Source: Sphingomonas sp. Leaf32
GTDB taxonomy: Bacteria; Pseudomonadota; Alphaproteobacteria; Sphingomonadales; Sphingomonadaceae
Reading direction: 5' to 3'
NCBI RefSeq assembly: GCF_001421765.1
Contig: NZ_LMLA01000012.1
Span: forward strand, 124,223-188,222
DNA: 64,000 bases
Shown: positions 6,853 through 15,507 of the stretch, one piece after another
Layout of the letters: each line of letters begins with the position of its first letter
How positions within the stretch are numbered: position 1 is the first letter of the stretch
Notes under the pieces: generated by a model
The model's input: only the letters and a program-made list of their open reading frames with translations
The model's database searches: none
Told to the model about the DNA's origin: nothing
Translations under genes and position numbers: made by a program

Positions 6853-7250
6853 GTCAGAGGGTCTGTAAGCCGGGTTCTGTCCACCTGCAAAAGCAGGATA
6901 GGCGACCATTCCTCTTGGACGACGCTTGCGCGCCGTCTCCAGCAACCAACCCGGGCAGCGGGCCGGAACATGCCCCGGAACGCTTGCGCGCTCCATGCCG
7001 CCCCTATTCGGTCTTGCTCCCGGTGGGGTTTGCCATGCCGCTGCCGTTACCGGCCGCGCGGTGCGCTCTTACCGCACCCTTTCACCGTAACCCGGCCGAA
7101 GCCAAAGGCCGTCTGCTCTCTGTGGCACTGTCCCTGAACCCCCGGCCGAAACCGGAAGCCCGCCGGGCGTTACCCGGCACCGTCGTTTCCGTGGAGCCCG
7201 GACTTTCCTCGGCACGCATGACACGTGACGCGGCCGCCCGACCCTCTGAC
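6853..7250 (-). ncRNA. rnpB: RNase P RNA, bacterial class A
   Basis: Catalytic RNA that trims tRNA 5' leaders. Read on the minus strand, the ends form the P1 helix: GTCAGAGGGTC (5' end, about 7250) pairs perfectly with GACCCTCTGAC (3' end, about 6853). The conserved 5' core GAGGAAAGTCCGGGCTCC is at about 7194-7212, and the 3' core with ACAGAACCCGGCTTAC is just inside the 3' P1 strand. Length about 398 is normal. It lies between the ampD-like gene and the J-domain gene, all on the same strand. Confidence 0.96.
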
Positions 7251-7282
7251 GCCCCAGCCCCTAGCGGAGGGAGCGCGCGGGT

Positions 7283-7972
7283 TCAATCGTCGCCTTGCGG
7301 CTTTGGCAGCAACAACGCGAGCAGCAGCATCCGGCATTCGCCGTCGATCACCCCGTCGACCATCTCCGGCCGAAACCGCCGCTGGAACGCGGTGGTGGCG
7401 GCGGTCGCGTCGGACACGTCGTAACCGAAGCGCTCCAGCGCCAGCAGGAACCCGCCATCGCTCCATTCCGGGTCCATCAGGTTGCGGGTCGGCCGGGGGA
7501 GCGCGAGGCGAAGACGCGACAGGCGGTTCCACGGAAACAACTCGCCCGGGTCCTGCTTGCGGATCGGCGCGATGTCCGAATGGCCGACGACATTGCCGCG
7601 CGTGATTTGATGCCGGCCCTTGATGGCATGGACCAGCGGGATCAGCGCGTCGATCTGCGCCTGGGGAAAGTCGCGATAGCCCCATTCATGGCCGGGATTG
7701 ACCAGTTCGATGCCGATCGACGCGCTGTTAACGTCGGTGATCCCGCGCCAGTGCGATCGCCCGGCGTGCCATGCGCGCTTGTCCTCGGCGACCATGTGGT
7801 GGATCGTGCCGTCCTCATCGACCAGATAATGCGCCGACACCTGCGCCGCCGGATCGGTCAGCCGGGCGATCGCCGACGCGGCATCGGTCATGCCGGTATA
7901 GTGCAGGACGATCATCGTGATCGGCAGCGTGCGTTCGCCGAAGTTCGGCGACGGCGTATCGATCATGTCCAT
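7283..7972 (-). CDS. N-acetylmuramoyl-L-alanine amidase, AmpD/Amidase_2 family
   Basis: Zinc amidase that cleaves the bond between N-acetylmuramic acid and L-alanine in peptidoglycan fragments. Of 229 residues, the first 160 or so form the Amidase_2 domain with His24 in IVLHYTG, the WHAGRSHW segment, and VGHSDIAPIRKQDPG, which supplies the last zinc ligand and catalytic residue. The C-terminal 60 residues (AFQRRFRP, VIDGECRMLL) resemble a peptidoglycan-binding helical domain. No signal peptide is seen, which supports a cytoplasmic AmpD-like role in recycling. GGGGAGG precedes ATG 7972. Confidence 0.88.
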   Translation of the reverse strand: MDMIDTPSPNFGERTLPITMIVLHYTGMTDAASAIARLTDPAAQVSAHYLVDEDGTIHHMVAEDKRAWHAGRSHWRGITDVNSASIGIELVNPGHEWGYRDFPQAQIDALIPLVHAIKGRHQITRGNVVGHSDIAPIRKQDPGELFPWNRLSRLRLALPRPTRNLMDPEWSDGGFLLALERFGYDVSDATAATTAFQRRFRPEMVDGVIDGECRMLLLALLLPKPQGDD

Positions 7973-8046
7973 CACGGCCTCCCCCCTTGCGCGCGTCGTG
8001 CACCCGATTGCGGCGGGACGCGGGGAAAGGCAACCCTGGCCTGAAG

Positions 8047-8883
8047 TTAGTGCGCGGCCAGCCGGTACATACCACGATAGCGTTCGGAGGGGACCAGCGC
8101 CTCGGTATGGCCGATCACCGTCTCGCCCGCGCCCAGCACCAGCAGCCCCCCGGGCCGCAGCACGCCCGCGATCCGCTCCAGCACCATCCGCCGCGTGGCC
8201 GGCGCCAGATACATCAACACGTTGCGGCACAGCACGATGTCGAACTTGCCGGCCGGCAGCGGGTCGGACATCAGGTTCTGCTGGGCATAGAGCAAGCGGA
8301 ACCGCAGTTCGCTCCGCGCCTCCCACATGTCGTCGCGCAGTTCGAACCAGCGCATCATCCGCCGGATCGACAGCCCGCGCTGGATTTCGAACTGGGTATA
8401 GCGCCCGGTCCGCGCGCGTTGCAGCGCCCGTGCCGAAATATCGGTTGCGCGCACTTCGGGCAGCGCCAACCCGCTCTGTTCCTGCGCTTCGGCGAACAGC
8501 ATCGCCAGCGACAGCGGCTCCTGCCCGGTCGAACAGGCCGCCGACCAGATGCGCAGTCGGCGCGGTGCCGCTTCCGCCATGTCGACGGCGGCGGCCACCA
8601 CCTGGTCCAGCACGGCCGCATCGCGAAAGAACGACGTTTCCTGGTTCAGCAAGGCATCGACCACCAGATCGGCCAGCCCCGCTTCGCAGCGGCCGCCCTC
8701 GGCGATACGGGCGACCAGTTCGTCCAGCGACGCCAGCCCCCGCTCGCGCAGCATCGGCTGCAAGGCGCTGTCGATCCGCCATGCGCGCCCTGCATCGAGC
8801 TGCTGCCCGGTCCGCTGTTCCAGCAGACTGACGATCTTGTGCGCCGCATGGCTCATCGGCGGTGCAACCTGCGGCATCGTCAT
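8047..8883 (-). CDS. cheR: Chemotaxis protein methyltransferase CheR
   Basis: Methylates glutamates on chemoreceptors using S-adenosylmethionine. The 278-residue product has the N-terminal helical domain (about 1-85, with NQETSFFRD) and the SAM-binding domain with IWSAACSTGQEP, LPEVRATDIS and FDIVLCRNVLMYL, all typical of CheR. ATG 8883 overlaps the cheB stop by four bases. It is the last gene of the chemotaxis operon; no receptor gene is present. Confidence 0.95.
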   Translation of the reverse strand: MTMPQVAPPMSHAAHKIVSLLEQRTGQQLDAGRAWRIDSALQPMLRERGLASLDELVARIAEGGRCEAGLADLVVDALLNQETSFFRDAAVLDQVVAAAVDMAEAAPRRLRIWSAACSTGQEPLSLAMLFAEAQEQSGLALPEVRATDISARALQRARTGRYTQFEIQRGLSIRRMMRWFELRDDMWEARSELRFRLLYAQQNLMSDPLPAGKFDIVLCRNVLMYLAPATRRMVLERIAGVLRPGGLLVLGAGETVIGHTEALVPSERYRGMYRLAAH

Positions 8884-9926
8884 GCGGAACGCTTTCTGCG
8901 GGCGATGAATGCGCCCAGCTGGTCGGGAGTACCTATGGTGGAGGCGAGGCCGCTTTCGGCGATGGCGCCGGGCATACCCCAGACGACGGAGCTGCCCTGG
9001 TCCTGCACCGCGACCACGCCGCCGGCGGCACGGATGCGCTCGGCACCGCGGCAACCGTCGCGGCCCATGCCCGACAGCACGACCGCCAGAGCGCGCGCAC
9101 CGAAGACGTCCGCCACAGATTCGAGCATCGGATCGACGGAAGGCATACAGCCGCTGATCGACGGCGTCCGGTCCAGCCGGGTCGCGGCACCTTCGGTCGT
9201 CGACACGACGCGGATATGCGCGTCGCCCGGTGCCAGGATCATGCGACCGCGCTGGATGCGCAGGCTGTCACGCGCGACATCGACCGGGCGCCGTGCCAGC
9301 GCGGCCAGTTGCTGCGCGAAATAGCCGGTGAACGATCCCGGCAGATGCTGGGTAATCAGGATCGGCACGTCGAGATCGTCGGGCAGCGCGCGCAGCAGCG
9401 GTGCCATCGCATGGATACCCCCGGTCGAGGCGCCGATGGCAATCACGTCGAACGCATCGCCGCGTGCCGCAACTGCCACGGCGGAGCGGGACGTGGTCGC
9501 CATCACATCGGCGACCAACGCGGTCAGCCGGTCGGCAAAACCGCCGGCCAGGGGCGAGGATTCGGGCTTGGCGAGCGTCGCCGACGCGCCCAGCGACAGC
9601 GCGTGCAAGGCGGTCGGCGATCCGGCGGCGCAACTGCCCGACAGGATGATGACCCGCGCCTCCGGAGCGCTGGCGATCAGTGCGGGCAGGCCCGACAGCC
9701 CGTCGGTCCCCGGGAGGTTGATGTCGAGCAGGATCAGGTCGACCGATCGGTCGCCCAGCACGTCCAGCGCCTGCGCGATGTTGCCGACCGCCGCGACCAC
9801 TTCATAGGTGGGGATGGCGTCGACGATCCGGGCGATGACGCAGCGGGTGACCGCCGAATCATCGACGATCAGGACGCGCAGCACGCCGGGTACGGACGCC
9901 GCCGGTCGGGGACAGGCCGCGGCCAT
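8880..9926 (-). CDS. cheB: Chemotaxis response regulator / protein-glutamate methylesterase CheB
   Basis: Removes methyl groups from receptor glutamates when phosphorylated by CheA. From ATG 9926 it has 348 residues: a receiver domain (about 15-125, phospho-acceptor Asp in LILLDINLPG), a linker, then the CheB methylesterase domain with catalytic Ser in GASTGGIHAM, His in ITQHLPGSF and Asp in LSGMGRDG. It lies 11 bases after cheY and overlaps cheR by four bases. Confidence 0.95.
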   Translation of the reverse strand: MAAACPRPAASVPGVLRVLIVDDSAVTRCVIARIVDAIPTYEVVAAVGNIAQALDVLGDRSVDLILLDINLPGTDGLSGLPALIASAPEARVIILSGSCAAGSPTALHALSLGASATLAKPESSPLAGGFADRLTALVADVMATTSRSAVAVAARGDAFDVIAIGASTGGIHAMAPLLRALPDDLDVPILITQHLPGSFTGYFAQQLAALARRPVDVARDSLRIQRGRMILAPGDAHIRVVSTTEGAATRLDRTPSISGCMPSVDPMLESVADVFGARALAVVLSGMGRDGCRGAERIRAAGGVVAVQDQGSSVVWGMPGAIAESGLASTIGTPDQLGAFIARRKRSA

Positions 9927-9937
9927 GCCAGTCGTCG

Positions 9938-10303
9938 TTACGCGACGCCGACGATCTGGAGCTTGCTCTCCAGCGTCTCCCGATCGAACGGCTTCATCAC
10001 ATATTCGTCGGCCCCGGCCTCGATCGCGGCGCGGATATAGGCCATGCCGTTCTCGGTGGTGCAGAACACGACCTTGGGATGCATCCCGCCGTCGCTCTGG
10101 CGCAGCGCACGCAGGAAATCCATTCCGCTCATCACCGGCATGTTCCAGTCGAGCAGGATGACGTCGGGCTGCTGTTCGGCGCAACGGTCCAGCGCCTCAC
10201 GCCCGTCCCCGGCCTCGCGGACCTCGAACTGCAGCGTTTCCAGGATGTGTCGGGCGACCTTGCGGATCACCTTCGAATCATCGACGACCAGGCAATTCTT
10301 CAT
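9938..10303 (-). CDS. cheY: Chemotaxis response regulator CheY
   Basis: Single-domain receiver, 121 residues, with acidic pocket VVDDSK, phospho-acceptor Asp in VILLDWNMPVMSG, the Thr of CTTEN and the Lys of VMKPFD. It carries the signal from CheA to the flagellar switch, or acts as a phosphate sink. It is in the che operon, about 65 bases after cheW and before cheB. Confidence 0.93.
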   Translation of the reverse strand: MKNCLVVDDSKVIRKVARHILETLQFEVREAGDGREALDRCAEQQPDVILLDWNMPVMSGMDFLRALRQSDGGMHPKVVFCTTENGMAYIRAAIEAGADEYVMKPFDRETLESKLQIVGVA

Positions 10304-10367
10304 GACGACATCCTATTGTATACTTTGGCCAACCTAGCGACAGATCGTAAGCAGGCCGTTAAAGCGG

Positions 10368-10814
10368 TCAGGCAGCGGCACGCTCGTTTCCCGCCGCGCG
10401 CGCGACGACGGCGGTGAGGTTGAGCACGAGAACCGCACGGCCGTCATGGTCGATCATGCCGCCCACGACCGCCGCCCATGCCCCGCCGGGCATCAACCCC
10501 GACGACAGCGGGCGCACCTCGCAGCGATAGGCGTCGTCGAGCATGTCGACCAACAGCGCGTAATGATGGCCGTCGACCTGCGTCACCACCGCCCGGCGGG
10601 GGGACGACGATTCGTTCGCCGGATCGATCGCAAGCGCGGTATCGATCACCGTGACCACCCGGCTGCGCAGCGCGGCCAGGCCGCGCACCGCACGCGACGT
10701 GCGCGGCACCGGCGATACCGCCGCGATGTCCACGACCGATTCGACGCGGTCCGACAGGATCGCCACGTCCTGTCCGGCCACCCGCGCAAGGAGGAACAGC
10801 TCCGTCATTGTCAT
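10368..10814 (-). CDS. cheW: Chemotaxis coupling protein CheW
   Basis: Scaffold protein that links receptors to CheA. The 148 residues follow the CheW-domain pattern: LFLLARVAGQDVAILSDRVESVVD, the RGLAALRSRVVTVID segment and LLVDMLDDAYRC. ATG 10814 overlaps the cheA stop by four bases, so it is translationally coupled. The C-terminus is Ala-rich and the sequence is rather divergent from enterobacterial CheW. Confidence 0.88.
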   Translation of the reverse strand: MTMTELFLLARVAGQDVAILSDRVESVVDIAAVSPVPRTSRAVRGLAALRSRVVTVIDTALAIDPANESSSPRRAVVTQVDGHHYALLVDMLDDAYRCEVRPLSSGLMPGGAWAAVVGGMIDHDGRAVLVLNLTAVVARAAGNERAAA

Positions 10815-13156
10815 TTCCCCACCGCCAGCCGGACCGCCTGCAACACGCCTTCGCGATCATATCGATAGACGCTGCCATCGCCGGTATCGGCGACCGACGC
10901 CCGCAACCGGACGACCGGCGTGCGCCCGCCGGGCACGACCGCCATCGGATCATCCGCCTGCGTCAGCACCAGCGCCGGCCGTTCATCTTCGCCCAGTCGC
11001 TCGACCGCGCGATAGCCCGCCTGCTCCAGCATCGGCCGCAGGAAGGTACGCATCCATCCGCTCCCGCCATCGGCCAACAGGCAGGTCGGCCGCGCGGAAA
11101 CCGCATTGCCCATCGCCGGCGCCACGTCGCGGGCAAGACGCTGGAACAGCCACAGCGGATCGACCTGTTCGACCTGTTCCCCGTCCAGCAGGACGATCCC
11201 GCCCGTGGGCCCGAACTCCGCCGCCGGCGCCGACACTTCGGGCAGCATCACGATGTCCACCGCATCGTCGATCGCATAGGCCAGCTCGACCACCCCGTCG
11301 GTCAGGCGCAGGACCGTCGTCACCCGCTCGATCCCGTCGGTCGCGCTCGCCGCCACCGGGAGTACCCGCCCATCGATCGCCAGCCAGATGCGTCCCGCGC
11401 TATGCTGCAGGCTGCCGGCGCGGATGCGCTCGATCCGGTCGATCACCGCCAGCGGGATGACCCGCCGCCGGCCATCGAGGTCGTCGAACAACAATGCGGT
11501 GACGCCCGGTTCGACCTCGGTTTCCGCCTCGGCCGCCAGTTCGCGGTCCATCGCATCGGCGAAGTTCAGCCCGGCGGCCTGCGCCACTCCGGCACAGTCG
11601 AGCATCAGCATCGGCTGCCCGGTATCGGGCAGGGTCTGCCCGGCGAACAGCCCGGTCGCCATCACCGCCGGCGCGGCGGGTTTTACCACCAGTTCCTCGG
11701 TATCCAGCACCTCGTCGACCGCGAGCGCGAAGTCCCCGGCGCCGATGCCGACCACGACCAGCATCTTGCCGCACGCATCGGGGCGCGATTCGACGGCCAG
11801 CACGTCGCACAGATCGACCACCGGAATGCGCCGGTCGCGAATCTGCGCGATGCGGATGTCGCCCAGCTGGTCGATCCGGATATTGGCCCCGCGCTCGCGC
11901 ACGATCTCCCCGATCGTCTGGCGCGAAATGGCGAAGCGATGCTCGCCCGCGCGCACGACGATGGTCGATACGATCGACAGCGTCAGCGGCACCTGCACCG
12001 CGATGCGCAGTCCCCGCCCCGGCTTGTTGTCCAGCGTGATCCGCCCGCCTATCTGGTCGATCGCGGCGCGCACCACGTCCATACCGACACCCCGGCCCGA
12101 AATCTCGGTCGCGACGTCGCGCGACGACAGGCCCGGTGCGAACACCAGCTCGCATTGTTGCCGCTGGGGCATCGCCCGCAGTTCGGCCTCGCTCCGCTGC
12201 CCCTTGCGCGCCAGCTTGGCGATCAGCCGTTCGGTATCGATACCGCGCCCGTCGTCGATGATCTCGATGACGATCTGGTTGCCCGACTGGCGCGCGGAGA
12301 CATGCAGCCGCCCGCTTTCCCGCTTGCCGGCGGCACGGCGTTCGGCAGGCGATTCGATGCCGTGGTCGATGGCGTTGCGCACCACATGGACCAGCGGGTC
12401 GCGCATCACCTCGATCATCTCGCGGTCCAGCTCGACATCGCTGCCGTCGACGCTCAGCGTCACCGCCTTGCCAACCGCCGCCGCCGTATCGCGCACGATG
12501 CGCGGCAGCGGAGAGAACAGCGTCTCGATCTTCTGCATCCGCGTCCGCGTCACCGCGTCGCGCATGTCGGCGACCGACGACGACAAACGCTCCAATGCCC
12601 CTTCGACCGCAGGATCGAGGTCGAGGTCGCGCAGGCGGCGGGTCAGTTCGTTGCGGACCAGCACCATGTCGGACATGCCGCTCATCATCCGGTCGAGCAG
12701 ATCGACGTTCAGCCGGACACTGCGTAGCGGCGCGCGGCCCTGCGCGATCGCCGCCGCCGCCAGCGGGGTCGTCGCCTGCCCGACACTGGCCCCCGGGGCC
12801 AGCGCGGCGATCAGGTCGTCTTCACCTTCGTCGGTCAGCGGGAGGCCGGCATCGATCGCCTCGACCAGTTCGCCGATCCGGTCGACGATCGCCAGCACCG
12901 CATCGACCAGCGCACGGTCCGGCCGCCGCTTGCCGTCGCGTACCTCGCACAGCGTATCCTCGGCGGCATGGCTCAGCCGCAACAGGCGCGGCAGGTCGAG
13001 GAAGCCGCAGCTGCCCTTGACCGTGTGGACGAAGCGGAAAATCGCATCCAGCCGGTTGCGGTCATCGGGCGCGGCTTCCCACGCGACGACCTCCGTCGAC
13101 AACGCCTCCAGCGTCTCGCGGGTTTCGGCAATGAATTCCTGTAACAGATCGTCCAT
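10811..13156 (-). CDS. cheA: Chemotaxis histidine kinase CheA with extra C-terminal domains
   Basis: Core chemotaxis kinase, 781 residues. Domains in order: HPt (phospho-His44 in FRFVHTVKGSCGF); no clear CheY-binding P2; dimerisation helices (about 145-205); HATPase with HVVRNAIDHGIE, DDGRGID and GRGVGMDVVR; and a CheW-like P5 (about 400-530). Beyond the usual end there is a second CheW-like segment (about 550-680, with GRRRVIPLAVIDRIERI) and a terminal segment (about 690-781) that resembles a receiver fold but has no phosphorylatable acidic pocket. The C-terminal reading is inference from pattern only. Confidence 0.93.
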   Translation of the reverse strand: MDDLLQEFIAETRETLEALSTEVVAWEAAPDDRNRLDAIFRFVHTVKGSCGFLDLPRLLRLSHAAEDTLCEVRDGKRRPDRALVDAVLAIVDRIGELVEAIDAGLPLTDEGEDDLIAALAPGASVGQATTPLAAAAIAQGRAPLRSVRLNVDLLDRMMSGMSDMVLVRNELTRRLRDLDLDPAVEGALERLSSSVADMRDAVTRTRMQKIETLFSPLPRIVRDTAAAVGKAVTLSVDGSDVELDREMIEVMRDPLVHVVRNAIDHGIESPAERRAAGKRESGRLHVSARQSGNQIVIEIIDDGRGIDTERLIAKLARKGQRSEAELRAMPQRQQCELVFAPGLSSRDVATEISGRGVGMDVVRAAIDQIGGRITLDNKPGRGLRIAVQVPLTLSIVSTIVVRAGEHRFAISRQTIGEIVRERGANIRIDQLGDIRIAQIRDRRIPVVDLCDVLAVESRPDACGKMLVVVGIGAGDFALAVDEVLDTEELVVKPAAPAVMATGLFAGQTLPDTGQPMLMLDCAGVAQAAGLNFADAMDRELAAEAETEVEPGVTALLFDDLDGRRRVIPLAVIDRIERIRAGSLQHSAGRIWLAIDGRVLPVAASATDGIERVTTVLRLTDGVVELAYAIDDAVDIVMLPEVSAPAAEFGPTGGIVLLDGEQVEQVDPLWLFQRLARDVAPAMGNAVSARPTCLLADGGSGWMRTFLRPMLEQAGYRAVERLGEDERPALVLTQADDPMAVVPGGRTPVVRLRASVADTGDGSVYRYDREGVLQAVRLAVGK

Positions 13157-13250
13157 GCGGCCCCGCCCGGTTATGGCACGACCATGGCGGCGATCAGGTT
13201 AAGACGGGGTTAGTGCGGGCGAAGCGATCGGGACGGGCGCTCCCTTTTCC

Positions 13251-13345
13251 GTCACTCCCGCGAAGGCGGGAGTCCATTATCGCCAACCTCACGGCTCTTG
13301 CCGAACCCTCGGCGTCTATGGATTCCCGCCTTCGCGGGAATAACG
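13251..13345. repeat. Dispersed inverted repeat, GCGAAGGC family, copy 2
   Basis: GTCACTCCCGCGAAGGCGGGA at the left and TCCCGCCTTCGCGGGAATAACG at the right, about 50 bases apart. It lies between chpT and cheA on the minus strand and so separates them by a structured spacer. Confidence 0.8.
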
Positions 13346-13350
13346 AGTGC

Positions 13351-13989
13351 TCACCCGGTGACCAGCGACGCACCGAACAGCAGCACCGGGGAATCGACCG
13401 GCGATACCTGCAACGTGCCCCCGCTCTGTTCGACCAGTTCGCGCGCGAGACAGGCGGCGGCGGCGCGCGGCGTCATCATCGCCGCATCGCCCAGCAATGC
13501 GCCGCGCAGTTCGGCGTCCAGCACGATCCGCTGCCCATCGGCGCGCACCGCGATGTCGATGCCGCCCGGCGTCCGCTCCGCCCCAATGTCCAGCTGCCCG
13601 CCGCGCACCAGCGCGTCGCCCGCGATCAGCGCAAGGTTCAGCAGCACCTTCACCGCCGGCTTGGGCAGCGACGGCGCATCGACCATCCAGCCGAGCCGTA
13701 CCCGATGGTTGTCGCCGAACAGCCCTTCCAGTGCGGCGCGGGCCTCGCGCGTATCGATCAAATCGCCCAGCCCGCCCGACGCTCCGAACGCCAGGCGAAA
13801 GAATTTCAGCTTGTTGGCCGACGCCCGCGCGCTGTCAGCCAGCAGTTCGAGGCAGCGGGCACGCATGTCCGGATCATGTTCGTCGGCGAGCAGTTCGAGA
13901 CCGTTGTTGAGCGCCCCGACGGGGCTGAGCAGGTCATGGCACAATCGCGAACACAGCAGGCTGGCGAAATCGGCTGGGCTGATGTTCAA
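13351..13989 (-). CDS. chpT: Histidine phosphotransferase ChpT
   Basis: In alphaproteobacteria ChpT relays phosphate from the hybrid kinase CckA to CtrA and CpdR, controlling the cell cycle and often motility. The 212-residue product shows the dimerisation/phosphotransfer helix LCSRLCHDLLSPVGAL with His18 as phospho-acceptor, then NGLELL, then a degenerate ATPase-like domain lacking the ATP motifs, as in ChpT. The start is a TTG at 13989 whose bases overlap the stop of the upstream JAMM gene (TTGA), indicating coupling. It is upstream of, and on the same strand as, cheA. Confidence 0.9.
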   Translation of the reverse strand: MNISPADFASLLCSRLCHDLLSPVGALNNGLELLADEHDPDMRARCLELLADSARASANKLKFFRLAFGASGGLGDLIDTREARAALEGLFGDNHRVRLGWMVDAPSLPKPAVKVLLNLALIAGDALVRGGQLDIGAERTPGGIDIAVRADGQRIVLDAELRGALLGDAAMMTPRAAAACLARELVEQSGGTLQVSPVDSPVLLFGASLVTG

Positions 13990-14492
13990 TGCGACGACCC
14001 TTGTGCTTTGGCGAACGTCATCGTCCGCCCGGCCCCGTCCATGTGCACCGCTTCGCAGTTTTTTTCAACGTGGCCAGGCGCCTTTACCGTGAAGGCGACC
14101 GGATCGAACCGGCCATGTCGTGCCCCGTCCGCGACCGCCCGCCACAGCCGCGCGGTCCCGCCGCCGAGGATCAGCCACAGCGCTCCGTCCGCCGCCGCCT
14201 GCGCCGCATCGGTGGCCGAAGGGTCGGCGCTGCCCGAGGGGTGCGAGTGGTACCAGCCGAGCACCGCCAAGCCACCCCGGCGTGCGTCGCGCAGTGCCGT
14301 GAACAGCGCCGCTGGATCGATTTCGAAGTGCCGCGCAGGATCGTCCGCGACGTTGCGGGTCAGTTCCGCGATCAGAACGCGGCCATCCTGTCCGCGCAGG
14401 ATGCCGCAAATCTCGACGGCACTTTCCGCCGCGGCCCGCAGCAGCTCCACCAGCAGTTCGCTTGATATTTCCGGTTCCATCCCCATTTCCAT
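13986..14492 (-). CDS. M67-family JAMM/MPN+ metallopeptidase
   Basis: Predicted zinc isopeptidase-type protein of 168 residues from ATG 14492. It has a complete JAMM motif: Glu27 in AVEICGIL, then HSH (82-84), seven residues, then SATD (92-95), matching E...HxH-x7-SxxD. The family includes bacterial enzymes that process sulfur-carrier or ubiquitin-like proteins. No such substrate gene is adjacent; the gene is coupled to chpT instead. Starts at 14486 or 14480 are also possible. Confidence 0.82.
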   Translation of the reverse strand: MEMGMEPEISSELLVELLRAAAESAVEICGILRGQDGRVLIAELTRNVADDPARHFEIDPAALFTALRDARRGGLAVLGWYHSHPSGSADPSATDAAQAAADGALWLILGGGTARLWRAVADGARHGRFDPVAFTVKAPGHVEKNCEAVHMDGAGRTMTFAKAQGSSH

Positions 14493-14497
14493 ACGCA

Positions 14498-15451
14498 ATG
14501 GACCGGGGGGTTTCCACGATCGAGGCGCGCATTACCGATGCGACGCACGGGCAACGGATCGACAAGGCATTGGCCGAGGTCGTCGCCGATCTTTCGCGTG
14601 AACGGATCAAGGCGCTGATGGCCGCCGGCCATGTCCATGGCAGCGAAGGGCCGGTGTCCGACAGCGCGCGCAAGGTGTCCGCCGGACAGTGCTTCACCAT
14701 CACCCTTCCCGCCACCGTGCCGCTCGACACCGTGGCGCAGGATATTCCGCTGGTGGTCGCCTATGAGGACGAGCATCTGATCGTCGTCGACAAGCCCGCC
14801 GGGCTGGTGGTGCATCCCGCCGCCGGCAATCTCGACGGGACTTTGGTCAACGCGCTGCTACACCACTGCGCGGGCAAGCTGTCGGGCATCGGCGGCGTCG
14901 CGCGGCCCGGCATCGTCCACCGCATCGACAAGGATACGTCGGGCCTGCTGGTCGTCGCCAAGGACGATGCGGCGCATGAGGGGCTGGCGCGGCAGTTCAA
15001 GGACCACAGCATCGACCGCCGCTATCTGGCGATCGCGGCGGGGCGGGTCATGACGTCGGCCGGAACGGTCGATGCGCCGCTGGCGCGGTCGCCGAACGAT
15101 CGCAAGAAGATGGCGATCGTCCATTCCCCCACCGCCAAACATGCGATCACCCACTGGCGCAAGCTGCGCCAGCTGGACGGCGCATCGCTGATCGAATGCC
15201 GGCTGGAAACGGGGCGCACGCATCAGGTGCGCGTGCACATGGCGTCGATCGGCCACCCGCTGCTGGGCGATCCGGTCTATGCCGGGCGGCGACCGGCGTT
15301 GAAGGCAAAGCTGGAAACGCTCGATTTCCGGCGACAGGCATTGCACGCCGCACATCTGGGGTTCATCCATCCGGTCACAAAAAACGCTTTGTCGTTCGAT
15401 AGTGACCTTCCGGCAGACATGCAGGAACTGTTGGACCATCTTCACGGTTAG
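14498..15451 (+). CDS. RluA/RluD-family 23S rRNA pseudouridine synthase
   Basis: Isomerises uridine to pseudouridine in RNA. The 317-residue product has an N-terminal S4-like RNA-binding domain (about 10-75, GQRIDKALAEVV) and the catalytic domain with the family signature HRIDKDTSGLLVVAK (catalytic Asp near 145). It also shows CRLETGRTHQVRVHM and GHPLLGDPVYAG. Length and S4 domain fit RluD. It is divergent from the JAMM gene, with the two starts only a few bases apart. Confidence 0.92.
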   Translation: MDRGVSTIEARITDATHGQRIDKALAEVVADLSRERIKALMAAGHVHGSEGPVSDSARKVSAGQCFTITLPATVPLDTVAQDIPLVVAYEDEHLIVVDKPAGLVVHPAAGNLDGTLVNALLHHCAGKLSGIGGVARPGIVHRIDKDTSGLLVVAKDDAAHEGLARQFKDHSIDRRYLAIAAGRVMTSAGTVDAPLARSPNDRKKMAIVHSPTAKHAITHWRKLRQLDGASLIECRLETGRTHQVRVHMASIGHPLLGDPVYAGRRPALKAKLETLDFRRQALHAAHLGFIHPVTKNALSFDSDLPADMQELLDHLHG

Positions 15452-15507
15452 GTTTCGGTGATTCCGCAGTGCGGCGTCGCCATTAAGGACAAAGGGAGTT
15501 TCACGCG

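Noticed and set aside
6799..6996. N-terminal extension of the J-domain gene
   Set aside because: The added codons lie in the 3' part of the RNase P RNA gene, and the conserved protein starts at 6798.
10808..12727. 639-codon open frame opposite cheA
   Set aside because: Antisense to conserved CheA domains; no ribosome site or motif.
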